NCBI GenBank assembly: GCA_021813195.1
Contig: JAKALI010000148.1
Location: 1 to 8,590 of the forward strand
Reading direction: 5' to 3'
Source: Pseudomonadota bacterium
GTDB lineage: Bacteria > Pseudomonadota > Alphaproteobacteria > Rhizobiales > Hyphomicrobiaceae
Length of the DNA stretch: 8,590 nucleotides
The notes below the pieces were generated by a model. It worked only from the letters and a program-made list of their open reading frames with translations, did not search any database and was not told where the DNA came from. A program made the translations under genes and the position numbers. Positions 1 through 5,619 of this stretch are shown piece by piece (position 1 is the stretch's first letter; every line of letters starts with the position of its first letter).

Positions 1-702
1 TTCGGCCGCCAAGCTCTCAGAGTCGATCAGCTTGTCGCTTTCTTCCGAAATCAGCACGTCGTAACTATCGGCCACCGTCATGCGGCGTGGTTTCATGCGG
101 CGTCCCATGGCCTTCTGTAACATTTCACCGAGATTGATGGCGCCGCCCATTCCGCCGCTCATGCCGGGCAACTCGAACATTGGAATGCCGCCGCCCGTTT
201 CGGCGACCATGAGCTCGATTTCCTTGTCATTGAATTCACCCGCACGCAGCCGCCGGCGGAAGCTGTCGCGCGTGGCGGGTGAGGCCGAACTGCTGACGAG
301 CGCATCGAGCACGCGTTCTTCGGCGTTTTTCTCGGCGCGGGCCAGCACCTCCTTGCGCCGCACCTCCTTGACGAGTGCAAGGCCAACTTCGACAAGGTCG
401 CGGATGATACTGTCGACATCACGTCCGACGTAACCGACCTCGGTGAATTTGGTCGCCTCGACCTTGAGGAACGGTGCTCCGGCCAGTCGTGCAAGTCGCC
501 GGGAAATCTCCGTTTTTCCAACGCCGGTGGGGCCGATCATTAAAATATTCTTGGGCAGGACTTCTTCACGCAAATCTCCGGTCAGTTGCTGACGGCGCCA
601 GCGATTACGCAGTGCAATCGCGACGGCGCGCTTGGCGTCGGCCTGGCCGACGATGTAGCGGTCGAGCTCGGAGACGATCTCGCGCGGGGAAAAATTGGTC
701 AT
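1..702 (-). CDS. hslU: ATP-dependent protease ATPase subunit HslU (partial, N-terminal 234 residues)
   Basis: HslU (ClpY) is the AAA+ unfoldase ring that feeds proteins into the HslV peptidase in the cytoplasm. Translation from the ATG at 702 gives the family N-terminus ([16 protein letters not shown]), then Walker A GPTGVGKT at residues 57-64, and the pore-loop motif GYVG at 90-93. The stretch from about residue 110 to 234 is the variable intermediate (I) domain, rich in Arg and Glu with a Gly/Met-rich segment (PGMSGGMGG, 180-187). The reading frame is open to the window edge, so Walker B, the sensor motifs and the C-terminal tail that docks into HslV lie outside. The family is about 435 residues long, so slightly over half is present. 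It starts 10 nt after the hslV stop codon with no clear Shine-Dalgarno sequence, which suggests translational coupling in an hslV-hslU operon. The identification is secure. Confidence 0.97.
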   Translation of the reverse strand, partial: MTNFSPREIVSELDRYIVGQADAKRAVAIALRNRWRRQQLTGDLREEVLPKNILMIGPTGVGKTEISRRLARLAGAPFLKVEATKFTEVGYVGRDVDSIIRDLVEVGLALVKEVRRKEVLARAEKNAEERVLDALVSSSASPATRDSFRRRLRAGEFNDKEIELMVAETGGGIPMFELPGMSGGMGGAINLGEMLQKAMGRRMKPRRMTVADSYDVLISEESDKLIDSESLAAE

Positions 703-712
703 ATGGCAGAAC

Positions 713-1282
713 TCACTTGGAGGACGGCAGCGCCTCAATCACGAGTGCGGTGTTCGTATAAACGCAGATCTCTGCGGCAATACCCATGGCGCGGCGGGCG
801 ATTTCTTCGGCGGACACCGGTTGGTCGAGCAGTGCGCGGGCCGCCGCCAAGGCATACATGCCGCCCGAGCCGATGCCCATCACGTGCTGCTCGGGCTCTA
901 GCACGTCGCCGGTTCCCGTGAGCACGAGGGAGACATCTTTGTCGGCAACCAGCATCATGGCTTCCAGCCGGCGCAAGAACCGATCCGTGCGCCAGTCCTT
1001 GGCGAGTTCCACGGCGGCGCGCGTCAGCTGTCCCGGGAACATTTCAAGTTTGGCTTCGAGACGTTCGAAGAGGGTGAAGGCGTCGGCCGTGGCGCCCGCA
1101 AACCCGCCTATGACATCGCCGCGCCCGAGTTTGCGGACCTTTTTGGCATTGGATTTGATGACGGTCTGGCCGAGACTGACCTGGCCATCTCCGGCGATGA
1201 CGACCTGACCAGCCTTCCGGACCGTGAGGATGGTCGTGCCGTGCCAGGCTGGCGAGCTCGATGGAATGGCATTCGTGTTCAT
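713..1282 (-). CDS. hslV: ATP-dependent protease peptidase subunit HslV
   Basis: HslV (ClpQ) is the proteasome-like threonine peptidase that forms the double hexamer core of HslUV in the cytoplasm. The 189-residue product has the characteristic [11 protein letters not shown] start, the segment [33 protein letters not shown], and [10 protein letters not shown]. The catalytic nucleophile should be Thr16, exposed by removal of a 15-residue propeptide ([15 protein letters not shown]); a propeptide of this kind is typical of alphaproteobacteria, while E. coli HslV removes only Met. I chose the ATG at 1282 because a longer reading to an ATG at 1375 adds 31 residues with no family resemblance and runs through the intergenic region. 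No convincing ribosome binding site precedes 1282. The gene is the first of a two-gene unit with hslU and is divergent from hisB. Heat-shock control is known for the family; a weak candidate promoter is listed separately. Confidence 0.97.
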   Translation of the reverse strand: MNTNAIPSSSPAWHGTTILTVRKAGQVVIAGDGQVSLGQTVIKSNAKKVRKLGRGDVIGGFAGATADAFTLFERLEAKLEMFPGQLTRAAVELAKDWRTDRFLRRLEAMMLVADKDVSLVLTGTGDVLEPEQHVMGIGSGGMYALAAARALLDQPVSAEEIARRAMGIAAEICVYTNTALVIEALPSSK

Positions 1283-1290
1283 TGGCGGTG

Positions 1291-1319
1291 ATCTAGGCTT
1301 GCCTGCGATGTAAATCAAG
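1291..1319 (-). promoter_or_regulatory. Possible heat-shock-type promoter for hslVU
   Basis: Reading the minus strand, CTTG lies at 1319-1316 and CCTAGAT at 1297-1291, separated by 18 nt. This loosely resembles alphaproteobacterial RpoH promoters (CTTG, then a C-Y-T-A-T-type -10 box) with one mismatch in the -10 box. It also reads as TTGATT-17 nt-TAGATC for a housekeeping sigma factor, with a poor -10. Transcription would begin only a base or two before the hslV ATG, giving a nearly leaderless mRNA, consistent with the missing Shine-Dalgarno sequence. The match is weak and may be chance. Confidence 0.25.
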
Positions 1320-1425
1320 AACGAGAGAATCTTGGGGCGGCGCTGGAACGACGTCGAGAAGGCTGCTAGAGGCAACGGGTGAAACGCCGGTTTTAGATCC
1401 GTCCGGGCGTTGCGGTTCGCAAGCT

Positions 1426-2037
1426 ATGTATGAGGCGACCTTGAAGCGGCAGGCCACGATCGAGCGCACGACAAAGGAAACTCAAATCACTGCCGGTGTC
1501 GATCTCGACGGAACGGGGGCCTTCGCGATCGAGACGGGCATTGGCTTTCTCGACCATATGCTCGAGCAATTGGCGCGCCACAGCCTGATGGATATCCGCC
1601 TCAAGGCCAAGGGCGATCTGCACGTCGATTTCCACCACACCGTGGAGGACAGCGGCATCGTCTTAGGACAGGCGATCGCCAAAGCGCTCGGCGACAAAAC
1701 TGGGATAACGCGTTACGCAGACGTTCATCTTGCCATGGACGAAGCCCTAACGCGCGTCGCCCTCGACGTTTCGGGACGGCCGTTTCTGGTGTGGAAGGTC
1801 GCATTCTCGCGCGACAAGTTGGGCGAAATGGACACGGAACTGTTCCGCGAGTGGTTTCAAGCCTTTGCGCAAAACGCGGGACTGACGCTGCATGTCGAAA
1901 ACCTTTATGGTGAGAATAATCACCACATCGCTGAGACCTGTTTCAAAGGTTTGGCCCGGGCCTTGCGTCAGGCCGTAGCGCTCGACCCGCGCCAGGCCGG
2001 CCGGGTGCCATCGACAAAGGGGACGCTTAGCGTATGA
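1426..2037 (+). CDS. hisB: Imidazoleglycerol-phosphate dehydratase HisB
   Basis: HisB dehydrates imidazole glycerol phosphate to imidazole acetol phosphate, a late step of histidine synthesis in the cytoplasm. The 203-residue product is the monofunctional form, without the N-terminal phosphatase domain of the E. coli fusion. Visible hallmarks are DLDGTG (26-31), the [13 protein letters not shown] block (41-53), HHTVEDSGI (70-78) and [11 protein letters not shown] (165-175), the His/Glu-rich motifs that bind manganese and catalyse the reaction, plus the usual C-terminal PSTKGTL. The ATG at 1426 gives the normal length; TTG at 1441 is a less likely alternative. No good Shine-Dalgarno sequence precedes it, although a short perfect inverted repeat (TTGCG-GTT-CGCAA, 1410-1422) lies just upstream. 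The stop codon overlaps the start of the next gene in an ATGA junction, so the two are probably translationally coupled. Confidence 0.97.
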   Translation: MYEATLKRQATIERTTKETQITAGVDLDGTGAFAIETGIGFLDHMLEQLARHSLMDIRLKAKGDLHVDFHHTVEDSGIVLGQAIAKALGDKTGITRYADVHLAMDEALTRVALDVSGRPFLVWKVAFSRDKLGEMDTELFREWFQAFAQNAGLTLHVENLYGENNHHIAETCFKGLARALRQAVALDPRQAGRVPSTKGTLSV

Positions 2038-2552
2038 TCGGCCTGATTCTCCATCTCAGGGACAAAGCCGCCGTGCAGGTCTACACGGTTCACGAGCCGC
2101 CCGTTCCCGCTGCCGATCGCATCGATCGGGCCGCCGAACTGGTGTTTGTCAAGGACGGGTTTTCGTGGGGGGCGGCGCTGTTCTCCCCCATCTACTTTCT
2201 CGTCAAGGGACATTGGCTGGGCCTCGCCGCCTACACGCTCGCGGCGACCGTACTGTTTTCTCTCGTCGGAGTGTTCGAATTGGGTGAGGTGTGGGCGGGC
2301 TTGGTGCTACCCGCGCTCAACATCTTCTTCGGGTTTGAGAGCCCGAGTTTGGAGCGGGCGTCGCTTCACTGGCGCGGCTGGCGCGAGATCGGCACGGTAA
2401 CGGGCCGCAATGCGCACGAGTGCGAGCGGCGCTTTTTCGAGGATTGGCTCGAGCGACAGCCAGTGATTTCGAGCCTGATATCGCCGCTTCCGCAGCGCAG
2501 CGGTTTCACGTGGCAGCGAGCGTGGCGCTGGTCAAAGGGCGCCGGGGCCTGA
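2034..2552 (+). CDS. DUF2628 family small membrane protein
   Basis: This is a 172-residue protein of unknown function, recognised as DUF2628 by the pattern VYTVHEPP (16-23), then [24 protein letters not shown] (about 38-61, split here by function only) and a hydrophobic run. I see a short hydrophobic segment near 44-57, a membrane helix near 61-81 and another near 83-101. They are followed by [17 protein letters not shown], a soluble Arg/Trp-rich tail and a basic C-terminus. It lies between hisB and hisH, overlapping hisB by 4 nt and ending 8 nt before hisH, so it is very likely cotranscribed with histidine genes although nothing in it suggests an enzyme. Family similarity begins near residue 16. 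A GTG at 2073 (residue 14), preceded by AGGGA at 2058-2062, is therefore a credible alternative start giving 159 residues; I kept the ATG because of the overlap with the hisB stop. Confidence 0.85.
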   Translation: MIGLILHLRDKAAVQVYTVHEPPVPAADRIDRAAELVFVKDGFSWGAALFSPIYFLVKGHWLGLAAYTLAATVLFSLVGVFELGEVWAGLVLPALNIFFGFESPSLERASLHWRGWREIGTVTGRNAHECERRFFEDWLERQPVISSLISPLPQRSGFTWQRAWRWSKGAGA

Positions 2553-2560
2553 CCTGCGCG

Positions 2561-3214
2561 ATGCAACACGTCGTCATCATCGATTACGGGTCGGGCAACC
2601 TGCACTCGGCCGCGAAAGCCTTCGAACGGGCGAGCACCGAGTCCAATGCGCGCGCCGAAATCGACGTCACAAGTGATCCGTTCAAGGTCGGTCGGGCCGA
2701 CCGTGTCGTTTTACCGGGGGTTGGCGCCTTTGCCGACTGCAAGCGCGGGCTCCTGGCCATCCCTGGTATGATCGAAGCCCTTGAGGATGCGGTCCACGTC
2801 CGCGGACGGCCGTTTTTGGGCATCTGTGTGGGGATGCAACTCCTTGCAAGCCGCGGGCTCGAGCACGAGGTGACGGAGGGGCTCGGCTGGATTGCCGGCG
2901 AAGTACGTGCGATCGAGCCATCCGACCCACACTTGAAAATCCCGCACATGGGCTGGAATACGCTCGACGTGCTGCGTCCTCATCCGCTGCTATCTGGCAT
3001 CAAGACCGGGCGAGATGGGCTGCACGCTTATTTCGTTCATTCGTATCATCTGCTCGCTGACGACGCAGCGGACGTCGTTGCGGTAACGGACTATGGTGGT
3101 CCGGTGACGGCTTTCGTTGCGCGGGACAACATCGCGGGGACACAGTTCCACCCCGAAAAAAGTCAAGCGCTCGGGCTCGGCCTGATTGCAAATTTCCTCA
3201 CGTGGCGACCGTAA
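2561..3214 (+). CDS. hisH: Imidazole glycerol phosphate synthase glutamine amidotransferase subunit HisH
   Basis: HisH hydrolyses glutamine and channels ammonia to HisF, which makes imidazole glycerol phosphate and AICAR. The 217-residue product is a class I glutamine amidotransferase. It has the start [13 protein letters not shown], the oxyanion-loop motif LPGVGAF (51-57), the nucleophile Cys89 in GICVGMQLL and the His197/Glu199 pair in [10 protein letters not shown]. The conserved IPHMGWN (127-133) and YFVHSYH (157-163) segments are present. I chose the ATG at 2561 because the family sequence begins there. The same frame is open further back to 2420, but that stretch lies inside the DUF2628 gene and matches nothing in HisH. 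The gene is the third of a compact operon, and no hisA or hisF follows: the next gene is convergent ispA after only 26 bp. Confidence 0.96.
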   Translation: MQHVVIIDYGSGNLHSAAKAFERASTESNARAEIDVTSDPFKVGRADRVVLPGVGAFADCKRGLLAIPGMIEALEDAVHVRGRPFLGICVGMQLLASRGLEHEVTEGLGWIAGEVRAIEPSDPHLKIPHMGWNTLDVLRPHPLLSGIKTGRDGLHAYFVHSYHLLADDAADVVAVTDYGGPVTAFVARDNIAGTQFHPEKSQALGLGLIANFLTWRP

Positions 3215-3240
3215 ATTGCGTCAGTCCTTGAGCTCAGCGA

Positions 3241-4158
3241 TCAATTCCGGCGCGTGACGACGAATGTGCAGGCGTCGCGCAGACCGTCCGCAGCTGGACC
3301 AAAACAAGCCAAGGCCTCTAAGGCTTCGCTTTCGATGACAGACAGCCGCGCTCGCGCGCCTTCAACGCCGAGCAGCGAAACCAGTGTCGCCTTATTGGCG
3401 ACCGCGTCCTTCGCCACGGCCTTGCCGACGACAGCGGCATCTCCCTCGACATCGAGGAGGTCGTCGGCGATTTGGAACGCAGCGCCGAGGGCTTTGCCGA
3501 AGCGACGCAAAGCCGAGCGTTCAGAATTGCTCGCGCGGCCAAGAATGGCACCGGCTTCCGCCGAGACGGTGAGCAGCGCCCCGGTCTTCATGCTTTGCAG
3601 GGCCTGCACGTGGGCCTCGTCAGGCCTAGGCGGATCGCCCAATTTGTCTGCCATGAGGTCGAGAGCTTGCCCGCCAACCATCCCCGCAACGCCCGCGGCG
3701 TGTGCGTAGGCTTGGATGAGATCCAACCGCACATTGGCGTCGGGGTGGGTCGAAGGCCGTGCCAAGGCGTCGAAGGCAAGCGTGAGCAGCGCGTCGCCGG
3801 CGAGGATCGCGGTCCACTCGTCGAATGCACGCCAGACGGTCGGCCGCCCTCGGCGCATGGCGTCGTTGTCCATAGCGGGCAAATCGTCGTGGACCAGGGA
3901 ATAACAGTGTATCAATTCGACAGCCGCTGCTGCATTCGAAGCCGCCTCAGCAGCAACACCGAATAGCGCGGCACTTTCGATGACGAGGTAGGGTCGCAGG
4001 CGTTTTCCCCCGCTCAGCACGGCATGCCGCATGGCATCCAAGAGGCGCTGGGCTTGCGCCGCGGGGGCTGGACCCGTGAGTTCCTGCTCGCCAAGCAAAT
4101 CGGCCAGCCGCTGTTCAGTTTGCCGCGCGGCGGCGGTCAGGCGTTGTGCAAACATCAT
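3241..4158 (-). CDS. ispA: Short-chain (E)-prenyl diphosphate synthase, probably farnesyl diphosphate synthase
   Basis: This enzyme condenses isopentenyl diphosphate with allylic diphosphates to build farnesyl diphosphate, the precursor of undecaprenyl phosphate, quinone side chains and hopanoids. The 305-residue product has GGKRLRP (50-56), the first aspartate-rich motif DDLPAMD (91-97) followed by MRRGRPT, GGQALDLM (162-169), KTGALL (191-196) and the second aspartate-rich motif DDLLD (232-236) in FQIADDLLDVEGD. The two-residue insertion in the first motif (PA) is the bacterial type II form. Tyr86, five residues before it (CYSLVHDD), matches E. coli IspA and favours a C15 product, though a geranylgeranyl product cannot be excluded. 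The first of two tandem ATG codons (4158) lies 8 nt after AGGA, so I start there. The gene is convergent with hisH and divergent from mtgA. Confidence 0.92.
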   Translation of the reverse strand: MMFAQRLTAAARQTEQRLADLLGEQELTGPAPAAQAQRLLDAMRHAVLSGGKRLRPYLVIESAALFGVAAEAASNAAAAVELIHCYSLVHDDLPAMDNDAMRRGRPTVWRAFDEWTAILAGDALLTLAFDALARPSTHPDANVRLDLIQAYAHAAGVAGMVGGQALDLMADKLGDPPRPDEAHVQALQSMKTGALLTVSAEAGAILGRASNSERSALRRFGKALGAAFQIADDLLDVEGDAAVVGKAVAKDAVANKATLVSLLGVEGARARLSVIESEALEALACFGPAADGLRDACTFVVTRRN

Positions 4159-4166
4159 TGTGGAGG

Positions 4167-4170
4167 TCCT
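4167..4170 (-). promoter_or_regulatory. Ribosome binding site deciding the ispA start
   Basis: On the minus strand AGGA lies 8 nt before the ATG at 4158 and 11 nt before the second ATG at 4155. The spacing favours the first of the two tandem start codons. Confidence 0.55.
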
Positions 4171-4231
4171 TGAGGAACTCTAGGAATGAACCAAGATTGG
4201 GTTGGTCGCGAGACGCTTATCATGGGCCACC

Positions 4232-4250
4232 GCTCAGCGCATCGCTGGGC
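4232..4250 (+). other. Small hairpin in the ispA-mtgA intergenic region
   Basis: GCTCAGCG (4232-4239), loop CAT, CGCTGGGC (4243-4250) can pair over 8 bp with one G-U wobble when read as plus-strand RNA. The minus-strand transcript would have an A-C mismatch instead, so it fits a 5' leader of mtgA better than one of ispA. There is no following T-run, so it is not a standard terminator. Function unknown; may be chance in GC-rich DNA. Confidence 0.3.
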
Positions 4251-4301
4251 GGCGAGAACGCGGTGCTTCGCGTACGGCGCGGGCAAAGGGATCAATCGGG
4301 C

Positions 4302-5591
4302 GTGAGCAGTAACCTGCAGCATCGGCCGCAGACGCCTCCCGGAGCGGACGACGGTGCTCTTGGGAGGTCGGCGCTCGATCCTGGCACTGCGCCGCCGGTT
4401 GGTAGCGATGCCTTGGTTGCTACCGCCCTGGCGCGAATCATCGAGGGTGTTCTGGGGCCGCAACCCCAGCCGCACAGGGACGCGGTGGCAGACATCGGCG
4501 TCCCGTGTCAGGCATCTGTCCACAGTTTGCGTGCATCCGATCCTGAGCAGGATTTCGCCGCGCCCAACCCTCCCGGTCGCCATCCGGCCGCAAGGGGTGA
4601 TCCCCATGAGAGCGCAGTTGGGGACGCAGCAGGGCTAGCCCTGAAAGAAGATCCCATCCCTGCGACCGAGCCGCGACCCAGCTACGAAATCTCCGCAGTT
4701 GCGCCTGCGGCTGACGACAGCGGCGCCGACAATCACCGCGCTCTTTGGAAGCGCCGCGTGCTCTCCGGACTGAAGATCGTCGCCATCACCCTGCTCGGCT
4801 ATGTCGTGATCGTTCTCGTCCTGATCGTCCTTTATCGTTTCGTTGATCCGCCGGGCTCAACGCGCATGGCCTATCAGGCGCTGACGGGCATCACGATCCA
4901 GCACAGCTGGGCGCCGCTCGAAAGCATTTCGCCAAACTTGATCCGGGCCGTCGTCGTGGCGGAGGATGCAAATTTCTGCCGCCACGGTGGCGTTGATCTG
5001 GGCGCCATGAGCGAGGCGATTGAGCGTTCCGCAGGCGGGACACCACGCGGCGCCAGCACCATTTCCATGCAGGTGACGAAAAATCTCTTTCTCACACATT
5101 CCAAAAGTTACGTGCGTAAAGCAATCGAAATTCCTTTGACACTGTTTGCCGAACTCATATGGCCCAAGGATCGGATGCTCGAAATCTATTTGAACATCGC
5201 AGAGTGGGGGCCCGGTGTGTTCGGAGCCGAGGCCGCCGCGCAGCACCATTTTCGCAAAGCAGCTGCGCATCTGAGCGAGCGCGAAGCCGCGTTACTCGCT
5301 GCCGTTCTTCCCAACCCGATCGTGCGCGATGCCGGCAAACCCGGACCGCAGACCACGCGCAAGGCCGGGATCGTGCAGGCCCGCATGCGGGTATCGCGCT
5401 GGGTGGCGGATTGTGTCATGAGCCGAGCGGCAGCGCACCCTCGGCCGCTGCCCGTGCAAGCTCCTTCAAAGGTGACGCCCCAGCCTCCGCCGAAGGCAAC
5501 CTCGAAGCCCGCACCAAGGCCGGCATCTCGTCCGCCGCGAGATGATGGTGTACCCGGACATTGGGACACGATCATCCGCGACGGCCGCTAA
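4302..5591 (+). CDS. mtgA: Monofunctional biosynthetic peptidoglycan transglycosylase MtgA, with long N- and C-terminal extensions
   Basis: MtgA is a GT51 glycosyltransferase that polymerises lipid II into glycan strands at the outer face of the inner membrane. The core is clear: one membrane helix at about residues 153-181, then AEDANFCRHGGVD with catalytic Glu221, GASTISMQVTKNLFL, and EIYLNIAEWGPGVFG with the second conserved Glu (301), ending with EREAALLAAVLPNP. There is no transpeptidase domain, and STISMQ is the monofunctional form. The family is usually about 230 residues. Here about 150 residues, rich in Ala, Pro and Asp, precede the membrane helix on the cytoplasmic side, and a Pro/Lys/Ala-rich tail of about 60 follows the core. 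The start is uncertain. I chose GTG at 4302, 10 nt after AAGGGA (4286-4291). ATG at 4146 would give 481 residues but overlaps divergent ispA by 13 nt; GTG at 4485 is a shorter option. Confidence 0.9.
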   Translation: MSSNLQHRPQTPPGADDGALGRSALDPGTAPPVGSDALVATALARIIEGVLGPQPQPHRDAVADIGVPCQASVHSLRASDPEQDFAAPNPPGRHPAARGDPHESAVGDAAGLALKEDPIPATEPRPSYEISAVAPAADDSGADNHRALWKRRVLSGLKIVAITLLGYVVIVLVLIVLYRFVDPPGSTRMAYQALTGITIQHSWAPLESISPNLIRAVVVAEDANFCRHGGVDLGAMSEAIERSAGGTPRGASTISMQVTKNLFLTHSKSYVRKAIEIPLTLFAELIWPKDRMLEIYLNIAEWGPGVFGAEAAAQHHFRKAAAHLSEREAALLAAVLPNPIVRDAGKPGPQTTRKAGIVQARMRVSRWVADCVMSRAAAHPRPLPVQAPSKVTPQPPPKATSKPAPRPASRPPRDDGVPGHWDTIIRDGR

Positions 5592-5607
5592 GATGAGGAG
5601 GACTGCG

Positions 5608-5619
5608 GCTCAGCTGAGC
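5608..5619. repeat. 12-bp perfect palindrome over the RTX gene stop codon
   Basis: GCTCAGCTGAGC is a perfect palindrome that covers the stop codon of the minus-strand RTX gene and lies 16 bp after the mtgA stop. It has no loop and no T-run on either strand, so it is not a typical terminator. It is the only symmetric element in the 18-bp convergent gap. Confidence 0.35.

Noticed and set aside
80..433. Plus-strand frame opposite hslU
   Set aside because: Ser/Arg/Pro-rich antisense shadow of an unmistakable hslU coding sequence.
1283..1375. Upstream ATG at 1375 for hslV
   Set aside because: It adds 31 residues before the known-style propeptide, crosses the whole divergent promoter region and has no family similarity.
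2420..2560. Upstream in-frame start for hisH at 2420
   Set aside because: The extra 47 residues lie within the DUF2628 gene in another frame, and the HisH family begins at the VVIIDYG segment right after the ATG at 2561.
3215..3240. Terminator between convergent hisH and ispA
   Set aside because: Only a TGAGCTCA palindrome is present, with no stable stem-loop and no T-run, so no terminator can be supported.
4146..4301. ATG at 4146 as the start of mtgA
   Set aside because: It would overlap the divergent ispA start by 13 nt and place ispA's leader inside a coding region. It has no ribosome binding site, and the extra residues resemble nothing. GTG at 4302 with AAGGGA upstream is preferred, though not proven.
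4155..4607. Minus-strand frame of 150 codons opposite the mtgA N-terminal extension
   Set aside because: It is Arg-rich with no motif, its end abuts ispA, and it has no ribosome binding site. It does weaken the case for the extension of mtgA slightly, since both strands are open there.
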